Positions 46,146 through 59,465 of a DNA stretch of 64,000 nt are shown piece after piece (within the stretch, counting starts at the first letter, position 1; every line of letters starts with the position of its first letter). Position numbers and translations under genes: made by a program. The stretch comes from Rhabditophanes sp. KR3021 (Eukaryota; Nematoda; Chromadorea; Rhabditida; Alloionematidae). Location: contig CAUJLY010000005.1 in assembly GCA_963281155.1 (NCBI GenBank), positions 1,612,001 to 1,676,000 of the forward strand. The letters run 5' to 3'. Under the pieces are notes generated by a model that was not told the DNA's origin, searched no databases, and saw only the letters and a list, made by a program, of their open reading frames with translations.

Positions 46146-47650
46146 TGTGATGATAAATAAGTCTATCTGAAAGGTAAAAGAGATGAGTAAAGGATCTAGA
46201 TAATCGAATTAGAGAACATATTAAAGTGTCGATGTGGTGTTAAACGCAAAGCATGCTATTGAAATCAAAATATTACGTGGGGGTATTAAATGCAATGTGT
46301 AATGTCATTAAGAGAATAGTGTGGTGATACTAAAACCAAAGTGTGCTATTAATAATGAAACACAATTTATAAAGTTCTGACAAAAGTAATGATATGAGGA
46401 GATCATGAGTCACATTTTTGTACACGTGTCACCATTGCTTCTAGAAGAAACCATGACATTCGTGAAATATATATCTTTTCAAGAGATGGGTTGGTGGACA
46501 GCATATTAGAAAACAACGTTCAATGGTGAAATACATTTGTACAAAATCGAAAACGTCGTCAATTGTGGTCTCGGATAGTGGTGTGGTAAATGAACTGCTT
46601 ATAGTGTGCAAAGATGATATAGTTTGTAGCACTAAATATAATCGAAGACTGCCTACAAAATAACATGAAGTGTAGCCTTAATATAAATACATAATATCAT
46701 CAAATGATATGATAAATTTTCTAAAAACAAGTGTACTCTTTTGTTATCAAAACATACTCCCATTTTAAATGTATTTTTGTTTATGATATAAAAAAATTAT
46801 AATAAAAGTAAATAAAAACAAAGATTGTATATATTGAAGAATGATTATTCACTTATTATGCACAAACATTAAATATTTGGAGAGGAAATTAATATAATAA
46901 TAATGATGATTTACAAAACAAAAAACAATCATATGAAACACAAATTAGGAATATTATGAAATGAGAAAAAGATAATATGAATAAAGAAAGGAAGAATCTT
47001 GGTGTTGTAGTAATATTTGAACGAGATTCGTTGATTGAAAGAACGCTTTTTAGTAAGATATAATATAATTGTGAAAAAAGAAATGCTTCTTCTAACCCTA
47101 AAGTATAGTAATATAAAAGTTGTAAATAATAAGTTATTAGATATAAAATTATTGTCTGCAGAGATTGAAGGTCTTTTTTATCATTTCCTCTTTCAACTTA
47201 ATTTAAGCATTACATAATTGTTTTATAGAGTCGTTTCCAGTTTATAGCAATAACATATTACATGTACATACTTCTTCTCCTTTGACATTCTTTCCCCACA
47301 ACAACAATTTCAACCTGTATCTGTGTGAAAAGATATTAATTATTCTGATTTTAAAGCAAATCTTTTGACAAAACATTTATATCTTGTATATTCTTTAATA
47401 ATAAATTCTTAATTGTTTTGATTAGGATGTTTGGAATAGAGAGATGTTCACATTTTTATGTGCTAAGATTTATGCACTTTCCCAACACACAAGATATATT
47501 TTACTTTTTGGAATTTGTGTGGTTGTTGTTGATGGTGGAAGGGATGTGGATATATATTATTTGTATATTGTAAAATAAATAAGGTCAAGTCCAATGGTGC
47601 TGAAAGTTATGGGTGTTTTGATGATAAATTTTGTTGATTGTAGAAATGAT
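46146..47650. other. intergenic, FABP upstream and dre-1 3' flank
   Basis: 1.5 kb. Two diverged direct repeats, gatgtggtgttaaacgcaaa (about 46228) and gtgtggtgatactaaaacca (46319), each followed by a ...tgctatt string, lie in the FABP upstream part. Small frames at 46441-46632 and 47035-47217 have no support. Confidence 0.4.
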
Positions 47651-50600
47651 CTAGGATGTTGGAGTTTCGGATTCGACTGGTATTGCTGAATCGTAAACTG
47701 TGTCGTTATCGCGAATTTCTGTTTGAAGACAGCATGATTGTTGATCTAATGTCCCTGCTCCGCAATCGCAGAAAAACCTACAAAAAATAATTATTACTGA
47801 TTGCTAAAAAGTTAACATACCTGTCATGTCTAACAAATTCAACTTCATGTCCTTTGTGACAAACTTTAATGCAATTAATACAAATTGCATTACGATCCGT
47901 TGTATTACAAGTAATACATCTATAAAAATTAATAATTTCGATATTTAAGCAACCTAAACAAACCTATAAAAGTCGTGCATAGGAAAAGATGTGCAGGATG
48001 AAATCTTAAATAAGCAATGTCCTTTTGCCACTGCTCTTTCTACAGCATTATAATTTTCATAAATTTTGTTGTCTCTCATGAATGGAACTACATCAGTAGC
48101 TAGGCATAATCCTCCGAATTTATTGTGGAATAATGAATTGCCTTAAAGATTGATTAATAAAATTCACGATAAATTTTAAGTATTTTTAGTTAATAAATTT
48201 GATATTGTTTAAATGTACGTTCGTTCAAATAGAATAATATTATTTGATGAATAACTTTATATTAATCAAAAAGACTAGGTATCGACAATCCTGTAAGACT
48301 TTGTATTTTCAAATTTTATTTTTGACCTTTTGTAATTAAAATTTGAATTTTTAGTTGCAAGTTATTTACATGTCATTTTTAGATCAAATTTAGCTTACAT
48401 AAATCATTCTTGCTGTTATTGTACTCATCATCGTCTTAACTGGTATTTATTAGATCTACTATGGTTAACGGTTCGGACAAGAAAAACAAAAAAGGAGTTT
48501 GTAGATTGAGTGATAAGCTAGATCAAGGAAGTTTGGATGGGCGCCAGCTATACACATCAAAGTGAAAGAGGTTGTAAGCAGTTAGTAGAGACAAGCACAC
48601 ACTCAATCATGAAAATGATGCAAAAATATCAGCAACAACCGGATGACATAATGAAAACTGTTAAAGGTGGAAGAACCTGTGGCGTATATTTTTTATTTAA
48701 CCCATCACTTGTTGATCTTAAACCTAATTGAAATTTGATATGGTTGCAAACGGAATTAGTACATTGGCAAAACCTTTGATACTCATAGAGGTAGGAATGA
48801 ACACAGATCAGATTTCAATCTTAAATGGCTACATCTTTTTGACGACAAAGAACGATTATCTCATTAAGTGGTTAGAAGAGGTAAAGAATTAATGGTTATA
48901 AAAAAATTATCCTTCAAAACAAATTGCTGAGAACGTGCAATGCATTTTAATCAATGCCCTTCGTGGCCAGGTAACTAATTGGGACTTTGAATTTGTTGAC
49001 TAAATGAATCCAACAAGGAATAGTGAAGTAGTCCAATTAATCTCAAAAGACTTCTCATTTAATGATAGTAAAGAATACTATCCGAAATATTAATCTAATT
49101 TGTGTATTTCATTATGCATTTTATAATTTTGTGTTTTTTATATAAATTTACCTTCAAGAGTAGCATTTGCATTGTTTGTGATTTCAATTCCAGCTGCTTT
49201 ACCTTCATAGATTCTGTTTCTTCTCAGAGTGGGGTGAGATTCAGATGAAATAAGAACACCAGCTTGTGCATTCTTGTAAATATCATTATCTTCAAGAATA
49301 CCACGGCCTTTGCTGAAGATACAAACCCCTCCATCACGTCCATCGTAGATTTTGTTTCGCCTAAGAACAGGATGTGATTCAGTTTTGATCCAGACTCCAG
49401 CCATTGCATTGTCAAAAATTTCATTGTCTTCGAGAACTCCTAAATGACCATTACGTAAATTAAAACATTAACGTGAAAAGACAGCAAGTTTTTAATTTTT
49501 GAATTATTGTGTTAGCGAAAAACTCTACAAACTCTAGTTAAGACTTTGAGCATTTGAAAAGAATTGTTTGAAGCTAATAAAAATATTTCCTATTTTTTAA
49601 CAAACTATAATTTTGGTTGTTTTGTTTAATAAAGTCCTTACCTAAACCACCATTATATACAAGTACGCCACCGTTTTGACCTCCCCAAATTTTGTTTCGA
49701 GTTATTTTTGGATTTGATCCTGTCCTAATTTGGACGCCCGAAAACGAATGATTAAAAATGTCATTTTCTTCTAGTAAGCCGTGACCGTTGTCGTAAAAAT
49801 AGACGCCAACTTGTTTGCCTGAATGGATGCGGTTTCTTCTTAAAATCGGCGATGATCCTGAAATGTAAAAATTAGTTTCTATGTTAACTTATATTAAATT
49901 AAATTAATGTTTTAGTATATTTTAGAATGAACGGTATGCCAACTTTATTTTTTCGGAAGTATAATATTTAAATGTATGTCCTTCGTTGGCCACGTTTTTG
50001 CTTTTTGGTATCACATGCAAATCAATCACGTAATTAGTCTCATATATCTTGATGTTTCATTTTTTACTAATTATTTGGGTAAGCTAATCTTATTTTAAGA
50101 ATGATGCAATAATTTGAGCTCTCGTAAAATCTGTTATCAACAAAATCTCAAATTTCTTCAAGCCACAAAAAAGAAATGTTCTTGAAAGCATGAAATGATG
50201 GAAAGGCCGTTGAGGCAAGATTATTGGAGATTGGTAGTGAACTGTATTATTTCGTTAAAACCGCTCTGAGCTTATCCAAGTTCATTAAACTTAGAAATGG
50301 GTTCTGTTCCTTAGAAGTCTCTAATGGTTTGTATCCAAGTCATGAAGCTAGGCAGTCACATAACGTCAGTCATCCAAGAAAGAATAGTTACATCGAAAGA
50401 AAAGTTTGATAAAAAGGTACTAAAAAACAACTTTTTGATTGCAAAGAACTAAAAATAAGTCAAGTTGGTGTCGGCAATATTGTTGCGTTCAAGTTCCAGT
50501 GCCATCAAAGAAAATCTCTAAAAATCTGGAGTACATCTTCTCACACAAGTTTAAGTGACAAGTGAAAAATTATAATCACAGGAACTGTACTATCCCCGAA

Positions 50601-53600
50601 GGTTATCTACTCAACTCAGTGAATGCATCCAAAATAGTTGACATATTGGTCGAAATTCTATTCGATGTTAAACTTATTGTGTAATCTTTTATCCTTTTAA
50701 ATTATTTTGTCTAATAAAAATACTCACCGGTTGTAACCCAAATGCCTGCTAGAGTATTTTGATAAACTTCATTTTCCTCAATTAACCCCTTTCCTTTTTC
50801 ATGAACATAAATTCCGCCATGTGCGCCATCATGAATCTTATTTAATCTAACAACAGGATCAGATTGTGTTCTGATTTGAATTCCAGCGAGTGCATTTCCG
50901 TAAATATTATTTTGTTCAATCAGACCACGACCTTCTCCAAAGATATAAACACCACCCTGTTGTCCATTAAAAATTTCATTCTTTCTGATAGTTGGTTCTG
51001 ATTGTGAGGTAATCCAAATACCAGCAAAAGCATTTGCATAAATTTTATTTTCCAAAAATTGACCTCTTCCTTTTTCGTGAACGTAAATGCCTCCTGTTAG
51101 ACCGTGATGTATGTCACACCTTATTACTGTTGGATTAGCCTGATTTTTAACTTCAATTCCACTAATTCTATTTCCATGAATGTTACATTTTTCAAAGAAA
51201 CCATTTCCTTGTTCGAATGAAAAGATTCCTACATCGCGACCATGATGAATATGACATCTTCTGAAGAAAGGATTCGCCAGGTTCTTCACCCACACTCCAG
51301 CTAGATTATTTCTTGCAATTTCACAATCTTCGAAAGTGCCCGAAGCTTGATCGTTAATAAAAACACCAACATTCTCACAGTCACAAATCGAACAATTCTT
51401 AACCTTTGGATTAGCTCCCACCCCTGCCACACAAACTGCTGCTCCGACTGACGAAGAAGAAAAGATAATACATCTATCAATGGTAGGAGTTGTTTCATCT
51501 CGAACATGCACAGCATATGAATGTGTTGGAGGAGTTGGAGTATGTTTGTCTGGAGAAAACTTAATTGTCATATAGCCAAAGTAAGTTGAATTACAACCGG
51601 CTTCAAATGTCAAAGTAGTCTCCGTCAAATTTTCAATGATTACATTTTGCATGACATGAGGAGAATGACTGGCGCCAATTATCTGAACTGGATAACTAAA
51701 GTTTAGAGGTTCTGGATGATAATGACCTGTAAGAGATATGAAATTTAGAAGAAGCTTCATCGATAAATTCATATATAGTTGTTTTCACTCCTTTAAATAG
51801 ACTAAGATTTTTGGACGTGAAATTTAATTGTGTTTTAGTATATCCAAACTAACTGTACCCTCATTTTGTGTAATTATAAGAATTGTATGATTACATAATT
51901 AATGGTACATGCAAGGGGATTCGACAAAAAGAACCTTAATGAGAAATGAAATGTTTGGTAGAAGTCATCTTTAAACTTAAATATTTGAATAAGCTATTTT
52001 TTCTCTATTTTTATTTGTTAACTAAACTACTTATGGGGTTCCATTTTTTAATATTTTTGGTTAAGCCACTTTTCTTAGTCTATTTTTATATTTCTATTAG
52101 AATATGTTTGGGGAGATAGAAACTTACCCGTGTGTACTAGGATTAATCTGTCTTCTATGTCTTTCGTTTCAGTATGCTTAACCGCTGCTTCAATAGTCTC
52201 GAAATGCACCATTTTACGGCCAGAATGAGATTCGTACAGGGTTTTGTAGCCGGGACGGACATGAATAGCATTCTTTAGTTGCTTGAAACTTTCTTTCCAT
52301 GCATTTATTTTTTCCTTTGAAATATTGTCTTCCCATCTATTAGACTCTCTAAATTCGAATTTAAGAAAACTAGGATGATAGAGAGGAATCGTATATTCAA
52401 AACATTCTAAATACAATTTCTTCCATATAAAAACGTCGTTTGAAAGCTTGTAAAATTTTCGTGAAACTCTCGAACATCTGCTTAAGTCTTGTTCATAAAG
52501 GTACGAGAAGATCTAGAAGGATTAAAATAAGAGTTCATTGTTAAATCAAACTAACCTTTGTGTATGTTTCGTCCGGTAACCTATTAAAATATTAGTTAAA
52601 TATTGTATTTTTAATAAAATTTTTGAACAAACTATATACAAAGGTTTCTTTTTAAAAGAGTATTTTTTAATATATGTGCTACAATTGCAAATTATTATCA
52701 ATTATTGTATTCATACTAGATATGTTTAAAGTTGTTATTTATTTTATGACGTTTTTGAATTGCCAGAGGAAATCGATCATGATATGTTGTTAGTCAAATC
52801 TGAAATTCTATTGGAATCGAACAAGATAGATGAATTATAGACTAGAGATCAGAATAAATCCTGAATTTGATAAAATATGCGAAAAGATGAAAATCGGAAA
52901 TTGATATCTACACTAGTATAACTCAGCTATATATAGCCGTTGACAACTTTTTGAATGGTAATTCATACGCTGCTTGTGGTAGGAAAATGATTTTGCCTGC
53001 CAAACTAATGTCTTTCTTTGATAGAAGTCAACCATCTTTAACTTCTCTTATTAATAGAGCTGGGAATCTGTCATCAATTAAAAGAAGGGAACAGAACAAA
53101 TACTGTTCTCGTGGTGATAAATACTTTTCCACTGAATTTCATTCCAGCAACATCACTTGCAAAATCTTGGAACCTCAGAGAAATAATGCAAGAGGGAATA
53201 CAAGAGATTTTAGTGCTGATAATTTAATGCATTTGCTAATTGAGAAACTACTGGGAAAAATGCGACTATGAACATGTATGTAATTAAGACTAAGAGTGGC
53301 AACGAGTATTCTGGTGTTAGAAGTTACAATTCTATTAACGAACTTGCCCGTCATGACAACCATTTAGATGATATATCTTACGAATTCAGTGGTGATGGTC
53401 TCTTATTAAAGAAGGAGCAAGAAATAGTCCGTTCATAGGATCAGTGTTTAGATAACATTTGGTCAAGCTGGAAAATTTATCAAAGGAGTACAAGGTCTAT
53501 GTCTACTTTCTACTTCATCCGAGAAACGGTGATAGTGTCATTACAATCAATGAAAGCTCAGAGGAAGGTGTGTTTCATGTAGGAGAGTCTAAAAGGGATG

Positions 53601-54177
53601 ACAGGATTAGTAAGCATTTCAGCAATTTCATTCTTGATCTAAAGAATGGTGATTTATTTGACAGAAAGCAATCTAAAATGCAGTGTCCCTCCTTAATCAT
53701 AAAAATACATGTGCTGTGGCTGATATCTTAGTAAAAACTGTTTGATCGTAAGATGACTTTGGACGATTAATTTAAATCTTTGTTCCATCTTCTAATTTTA
53801 ATAAAACCGTTTTAGCTCCCAATCTTAATTTTTAATAAAAACATTTTAATTCCCAATCTTAATTTGTAATAAATATTTTAATTCCCAATCTTAATTTGTA
53901 ATAAATATTTTGATCTCCCTTTTTAATAAAAAAATACCTATTAAAGTGGCACGTTCCATCGACAGGTGGATTTAGGTAGTCAGAGACACATTTGATGCAA
54001 CTTTTACGAGCTTCCCGGAGAGTCTGGTTTGAATCTCTTCTTACTAGCAGGATCGAAAGAGAGAACGTCATCGGCTGTTGCTGCTATTGCAGACTCTTCA
54101 TCATTTTCACCAGTTTGGCATGGACGACGGCGAAGTCTATATTTATGGAGAGATGATACTCCTTCGGTTAATGGCAT
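47651..54177 (-). CDS. dre-1: F-box protein FBXO11/DRE-1 with beta-helix repeats and UBR zinc finger, 828 aa, nine exons
   Basis: Exons 54177-54008, 52580-52556, 52512-52128, 51726-50728, 49857-49642, 49439-49152, 48141-47964, 47919-47821 and 47777-47651 join in phase to 2,487 bp. Substrate-binding part of an SCF ubiquitin ligase; in C. elegans DRE-1 times development. Seen: basic N-terminal patch '[11 protein letters not shown]'; F-box '[20 protein letters not shown]' (from about 58) crossing a 25-bp microexon; right-handed beta-helix repeats (about 240-690) such as '[20 protein letters not shown]'; and a UBR-type zinc finger from '[19 protein letters not shown]' through '[14 protein letters not shown]'. 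The start ATG at 54177 follows an in-frame TAA and a TTTACAG at 54271-54277 (probable trans-splice acceptor). Introns 1, 4 and 6 are large and contain antisense relics. Very close to the vertebrate protein throughout. Confidence 0.96.
48460..49093 (+). pseudogene. relic 'copy D' in dre-1 intron 6, GIY-YIG-like start
   Basis: Antisense to dre-1. Begins '[20 protein letters not shown]', shifts frame, contains '[16 protein letters not shown]' (compare the first strand of LEM-3-type GIY-YIG domains), then '[20 protein letters not shown]' and '[17 protein letters not shown]', with several stops. The second nuclease motif is not visible, so membership in the same family as copies A and B is tentative. 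Confidence 0.35.
50160..50620 (+). pseudogene. decayed coding relic in dre-1 intron 4
   Basis: Antisense to dre-1. A frame with '[20 protein letters not shown]' and further downstream '[20 protein letters not shown]', with stops between. Protein-like composition, no family recognised. Confidence 0.3.
52740..53740 (+). pseudogene. relic 'copy C' in dre-1 intron 1 with a GIY-YIG-like domain
   Basis: Antisense to dre-1. Segments in three frames: '[20 protein letters not shown]', a 106-codon frame (52951-53271) with '[19 protein letters not shown]', then '[20 protein letters not shown]', and '[16 protein letters not shown]' followed by '[20 protein letters not shown]' (about 53490-53630). The last two fit the GIY-YIG core of LEM-3/ANKLE1-type nucleases (VYFLL.P ... 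(F)HVG.SK..R...H). It differs in detail from copies A and B, so it may be a separate subfamily. Stops and frameshifts make it a pseudogene. Confidence 0.5.
53817..53915. repeat. 32-34 bp tandem repeat, three copies
   Basis: Unit begins tcccaatcttaatttgtaat and ends aaatattttaat; three copies at 53817-53850, 53851-53882 and 53883-53915, the first with a few differences. It lies in dre-1 intron 1 next to relic copy C. Confidence 0.8.
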
Positions 54178-57100
54178 CTCTGTTAGGTATTCTGCTTCTT
54201 CATCACCGGCCGAGGCTGGAGAATCCGGATGTACGAGTTGTCGTGAGGATTTCGTGATGAAACGTGGTTACTGTAAATAGAAGTAAATAAGAAATAAGTA
54301 GAAATAAGTAGGAAAATAAGAATAACAAGAAAAAAAAGAATTAGAAAAAGCTTGAATAAAAGTGGAGTATTTTACGGTAACGAATGCAAAAATGACCACA
54401 AAAGGTGGTGAAGTCTTGTTGGAATGTGATAAAAACGGTATGAATATTTTATTTATTTATTCATCGACGACAATACAAATCAACCCCATCTACAAAGCGA
54501 AGTCGAAGTGTTAGTGTGGCGAGATGAGAATAAAAATAGTTGGAAGTGGAGCAAGTTGGGGGGTGTCGTGGTCGGATCTAGGCAAAGTGACGGTCGACGT
54601 CCATCAACATAGTCAGAGACGACACACGCACCAACGATGGTAATAATATACAAAAATGAATTGAATTGGATGTCTAAAAGACGTTTTGGTCGTCCCTACT
54701 ACAGACGATACCAGTAGTCATTGTTTAGGAAGTAACAAATAGATTTTACTGTTGCCAGAGGATAAATCCATATTATAGTAACGCACTTCATTTATATATC
54801 TACTACCATTTTATAATTGCCCCTTTCACAAAAGTAAATGTCAAAAAGATATATATGTATGTCGAAGGATGTAGGCGACTTTAATAGGGAATAACATGAC
54901 CAGCATTTTATTTTTTTGACAAAATTACACACATTACAGGGTTAGTGTATTTTTTGAATAATTGTAATCAACGTGATTTGCGATCGATTCGATTGTTACA
55001 AGTATGGATGATGTATCCATGAATTTGATATTATTTGTCTACTGTAAAATCAAAAAAGAGATAAAGGTGAATTAAAGCACATGATGAGGCAAATTATATC
55101 GATAGGTGTGCGTCGCAAAAGGTCGGATAGGGTCGACCGTCCATCTACAAAAGTTGCCACCACCATTGAACACTTGTACTATTGTGAAATCTTCATTGTT
55201 ATTATCAAAATGTTGCGCACTATCAAAAAATATTGGAAACAATTTAGACAAAGAAAGATCATCTCACAAATGAAATATTAAAATGGCAAAAAGAGGGTAA
55301 TTTTCATGATCGGTCATGCAAGCAAATAAATCTGTTTAATATAATTTTTGTTGATTGAATTGGACGCGCGATAAAATAAGATCTGTTTATCATATTTAAT
55401 ATATTTATTATGATGTAGGTAGTATTTTTTAGTTGACCCCTGATCAGTTTCAATAATCATAAAAACAACAACAACTTTATTGTTATTATGATTGCCTTTT
55501 CAACAATAATGTCAATTTCTTAAAATAATTGTATAGAAGAATAATTTAGTAATCTCACAATTTGCTATTTAGCTCTTATTGACTACAATTTGATTTTAAT
55601 CTAAATGAAATTGTAACAAACACTACTTTAACTACTTGGTAGTACCATCGAAACGCTTATTAGGACAAGGTTAATTAATACAAAAAGAATATTCTAATGT
55701 TTGCCATTCAACTATCTGCATCTTTTTAACTTGTCTCTTATACTAAAATAGCTATTCTCTCTCAACCAACGCCTTCATCCAATTTAATGAAGCTTATCGT
55801 CAAAAAATACTCTATCAAAGGAAGTTCTATGAAAATTGGCGATGTAAATTCTTTACACAAATGCGATATTCATAAAAATAGGAATGTTATTTATGTTAAT
55901 AATCTTTCTATTTAACCATATGCATTTTAGTTGACAATTGATTTTAATCAGAAGGTGCCTCTCACCCTAAATTCATAACAATAATTAAAATAATAATAGA
56001 TGAAATAAATTGACCTGTACAGAAATATACTTTTATATTATTATTATTGTCTTTTTTATTATTATTCGAATTGACGATTTTGTTAAAATGCATAGGCAAA
56101 TAAATAAAGTAGAGATAAAAATGATTCCTTTTGCTTTTTTTGGTTAGATGAAATAGATATTTGAGGAGGAATAAATGTGAGGTTGGTTAAAGTTTAATGG
56201 CATAAAGAAATAGAAAAAGGGCACAGAAAGAAGTTGGCGGTGGAAAAATACATTCATAGAGCCAAATTTACAAAATAACCCTTTTTTATTGTTAGTTCCT
56301 TGTTGTATGTGTGTCAAATGGGGTGTTAGTTATACTTTTTATTTTGCCAAAGAATCCTTATTAAACAGCAAAAATATGCCTTAATAGCCAATCTAATCTA
56401 ATAAAATGAGAATTCAAAGAATGCCACTCTTACAAATCAAAATCTACCTAATTTTTTTAATATAGATAAATATATTTGTTTATACAAATCAGTTGTGTTA
56501 TTGACCAATATAAATGGTGAATTTATGTATATATGTTATAAATTTATTTTTATAATATAAAATACACAATCATACGAACAAAAGAGGTCTCTGTGACTGT
56601 TGCTGAAATCAGTACATACATATGATGGTGGGTTGATACAAATCAAATAGAATATATGTATATTTTATACATCAAAAAGACGACCAATGCAAGACGAGAC
56701 ATTAGTTGTGTCCTTTTTTCTTATCAATAATAAAAATTTTCGGTTGAGAGTTTAATATGTATCTGTATACATTTACAAAAAGTTTATAAAGATTGGATGA
56801 AGAAAGGGGAACGAATTGGTTATCGATGAGAAGACGTATTTATCCTGTGTAAGTGTGTCCACATTTCCACACCGAATTTAGTCTATTTTTGGTGTTCAAT
56901 TATAGAATAAAAAGATAGCAATGAACGAAGATAATGTTATTGCCTTTATATCAAATTTATTTATTGTTCTTTGTCAAAATAAATGTCTTTTAATGTTTAA
57001 GGAGGATGGCGAAATCAATATAAAAAGCTATAACCCGAAAGTGACAGAAAATGACTGTGTATATGTCTAAATAAATTTTGCTATGTGATGTATTTTATTA

Positions 57101-57766
57101 TTTAAATAATGTCAGTGTATTATTTTAAAAGGAAATGAGAATGTTCAAAAAAATGATAAAGTTACAACAACATACTTGGTTATATTTATGCATAGTTGGT
57201 TAGAGTGATTTGGTTTCTGAAAGAAGAAAATAGTTAGTTACGATAATGATTGTGTAAGGAAATGAATAATACAAGAAGAAATTTATTTTTTGGTAACCAT
57301 TCGCTGTCGTCAAGTATCGTTGTGAATAAAATATATATACATTAATGGGTATATAGAATGATTATTATTTGTGCACTCTTTCATCATTATTGAGGTTGAA
57401 AAGGATGTTTTATTGTGTAAATGGTAGTTAAAAAATGTTGAGAAAGAAGAATCTCTTTGAGGTGAAGATAATACTGGTTTTAAGGAGAATTATTTCGAAG
57501 GCAACAGATCACGATTGAGTTTATGGTTGTACCTCACTATTTGAATCTTTTAATAACTTTAACTAGGTGCGCGACCTGGTTGATATTATTTAGAGCAAGA
57601 CTTCTCGTTGAATTATCCAATTTTGACTGAGTTTTGGTTGGCCTTGCATCTTAGCGCGATGCTTGTTTTTGACTGTAATTGGAGTAACGCACTGGCTTTG
57701 AATTAAAATATATAGTCGAATTTTGTTTTAAAACTACGGATATTTCTATATTACCTCAAGTTCAAG
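54178..57766. other. long region upstream of dre-1 and NOP53
   Basis: 3.6 kb between divergent genes. 54178-54270 is the probable dre-1 5' UTR. A GC-richer patch at 54480-54720 may be a promoter or non-coding exon. 55081-55281 is a 66-codon Arg/Lys-rich + frame without support. The rest is AT-rich with TATATA runs. No RNA gene recognised. Confidence 0.4.
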
Positions 57767-59063
57767 ATGGTTAAATCTAAGAAAAAGATTATCAAAAAAT
57801 TGAAGAAGTCTGGGGAAGCCGAAGCAAATAAGGACATCGCTAATGTACTCGTCAAGACTCATGAAGGAGTAGCTGGGGACTTAATTCCTTCGGGGGAGTT
57901 GTTCGTGGAAGACAAACGCCGTTCGAAGCCTGCTGCCGTCGAATTACAGAAGACATTAACCATTTCTAAGAGAGGAATTCTTCAGAGAAGGAGCTATCCA
58001 GGTACTCTAGCTTTTGTTCCTGAAAAAGATGACCCATGCGCTGCTAAATTTGTTAACAAAATTGTTAAGGCTAAGAAGAGAGGTGTAGGTAATAAAATTG
58101 CTGCAAGCAATGGGGAAACAGACGAGGTATTGTACGATCTATGGGGTAAGCTCACTAAATTGTTATTCTGATTATTTGAATTGTTTAGATCAACCAGCCA
58201 AAGTCCTTCCTGAAACTAAAGACATCAAAGAAGACTACAAAGATGATATTGTGTTCAGACATCAAGCCATCACTAGATCCAGAGCCGTAAATATTCCTCA
58301 TACTATGAAGGAAGTCATTTCTGTCTTGCCAGCCGTCCAAGTTTTGTCTTCTGGAGCTTCTTACAGACCTGAGGAAGAGAAACACAAGAATTACCTCGCG
58401 TCAATCATAGAAAAGGAAGAAGAATTTATCAAGCTCAAGGACAAAGTCACAAAAAGATTAAGACTTGCTGAAGGAGGAAGTTATGCCACACCAGCTGACG
58501 ATTTTAGGCAAAGATCCAGTGGGTTATTTGATGGCCCTGAAATCAAAGAAGAAGTTGAATTGTTCAGTGGAACCGAACCTGAGGCTGAACCTACTCCTCT
58601 CTCAAAGTATGTGAAGCTCAAGACTAGAAAAAGAATCGCCAAACAAAAGAAATTAGAAGAAGCCACAGCTAACCTAAAGCTCAGAAAGAAACGTGAAAAC
58701 CAAATCTTGGTAGCTCCAACTATCGTCAAGCGCTTGAAAAAGGAAGAGAAACTAGTAGCTGCTCAAAGTAAAAAGAGGGTACAAAGAGAAGTTATGAGAC
58801 GCGTAACAAGGCCTTTCAATCGGGAAGACGGCAAGTACAAAGAAGAGTATGAGCCTTTCCTGTTAAGTACTGAAGTTCCTGAATCTCTTAGAACTCTCAA
58901 ACCTCAGGGGTCAGTTCTCGAAAGTCGTGTCAAGTCTCTTGAGAAGAGAAATATCATTGTTGGATCACAGGCTGCTAAGAAGAAGATTCCAATGAGATTG
59001 AAGTTCAAATTTGTTGAAAAAAGAGATCACAAGAGTGTCGGCAAAGGTTATAAGCCTGTTTGA
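57767..59063 (+). CDS. NOP53: NOP53 (GLTSCR2/PICT1) ribosome biogenesis protein, 417 aa, two exons
   Basis: Exons 57767-58145 and 58189-59063 join in phase (43-bp intron). A nucleolar 60S-subunit assembly factor. Seen: very basic N-terminus 'MVKSKKKIIKKLKKSG'; a middle with 'VISVLPAVQVLSSGASYRP' and 'SIIEKEEEFIKLKDKVTKRL', matching the conserved P..G.SYNP..E.H..L...E.E pattern; coiled Lys/Glu segments; and the C-terminal signature 'VPESLRTLKPQGSVLESRVK' then 'MRLKFKFVEKRDHKS'. Length is within the family range. ATG at 57767 is the first in frame. Confidence 0.93.
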
Positions 59064-59465
59064 TTTTATAATATTATTCTATTATATTTGTTATAATTTG
59101 TTTTATTGTATTGTTTTTGTTTGTGAGTTGGAATTAAAAATCCTGCAAACTCATTTAACTTGCGTTTTAATAATAAATTTTTTTGAAGTTTAATTTGTTG
59201 TTTGAAATGACCACGATTGCCTGTATGAGGTTTACATTACTAGTATATATTTTAACAAATGATTTGACAAAGTAGCACTTCAAAATTGACTGGCTTCAAA
59301 TAATTTTTTAACGTAATATTGAAAATCATATTTTTATACTTCAATATGTGTAGTTATTTTCATCAAACAATCTCATACATGATGATAAAAATTAAATTTA
59401 TTAAAGTAATCATAAAACCTTACATACTCTCCAAAAAAGATTTAAAATCTTAAGTTCTGCTTTAA
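59064..59465. other. 3' flank of NOP53
   Basis: AT-rich; AATAAA-type signal at about 59169-59175. Nothing else seen. Confidence 0.35.

Noticed and set aside
55081..55281. 66-codon basic frame
   Set aside because: Composition explained by local base bias; no family or neighbour support.
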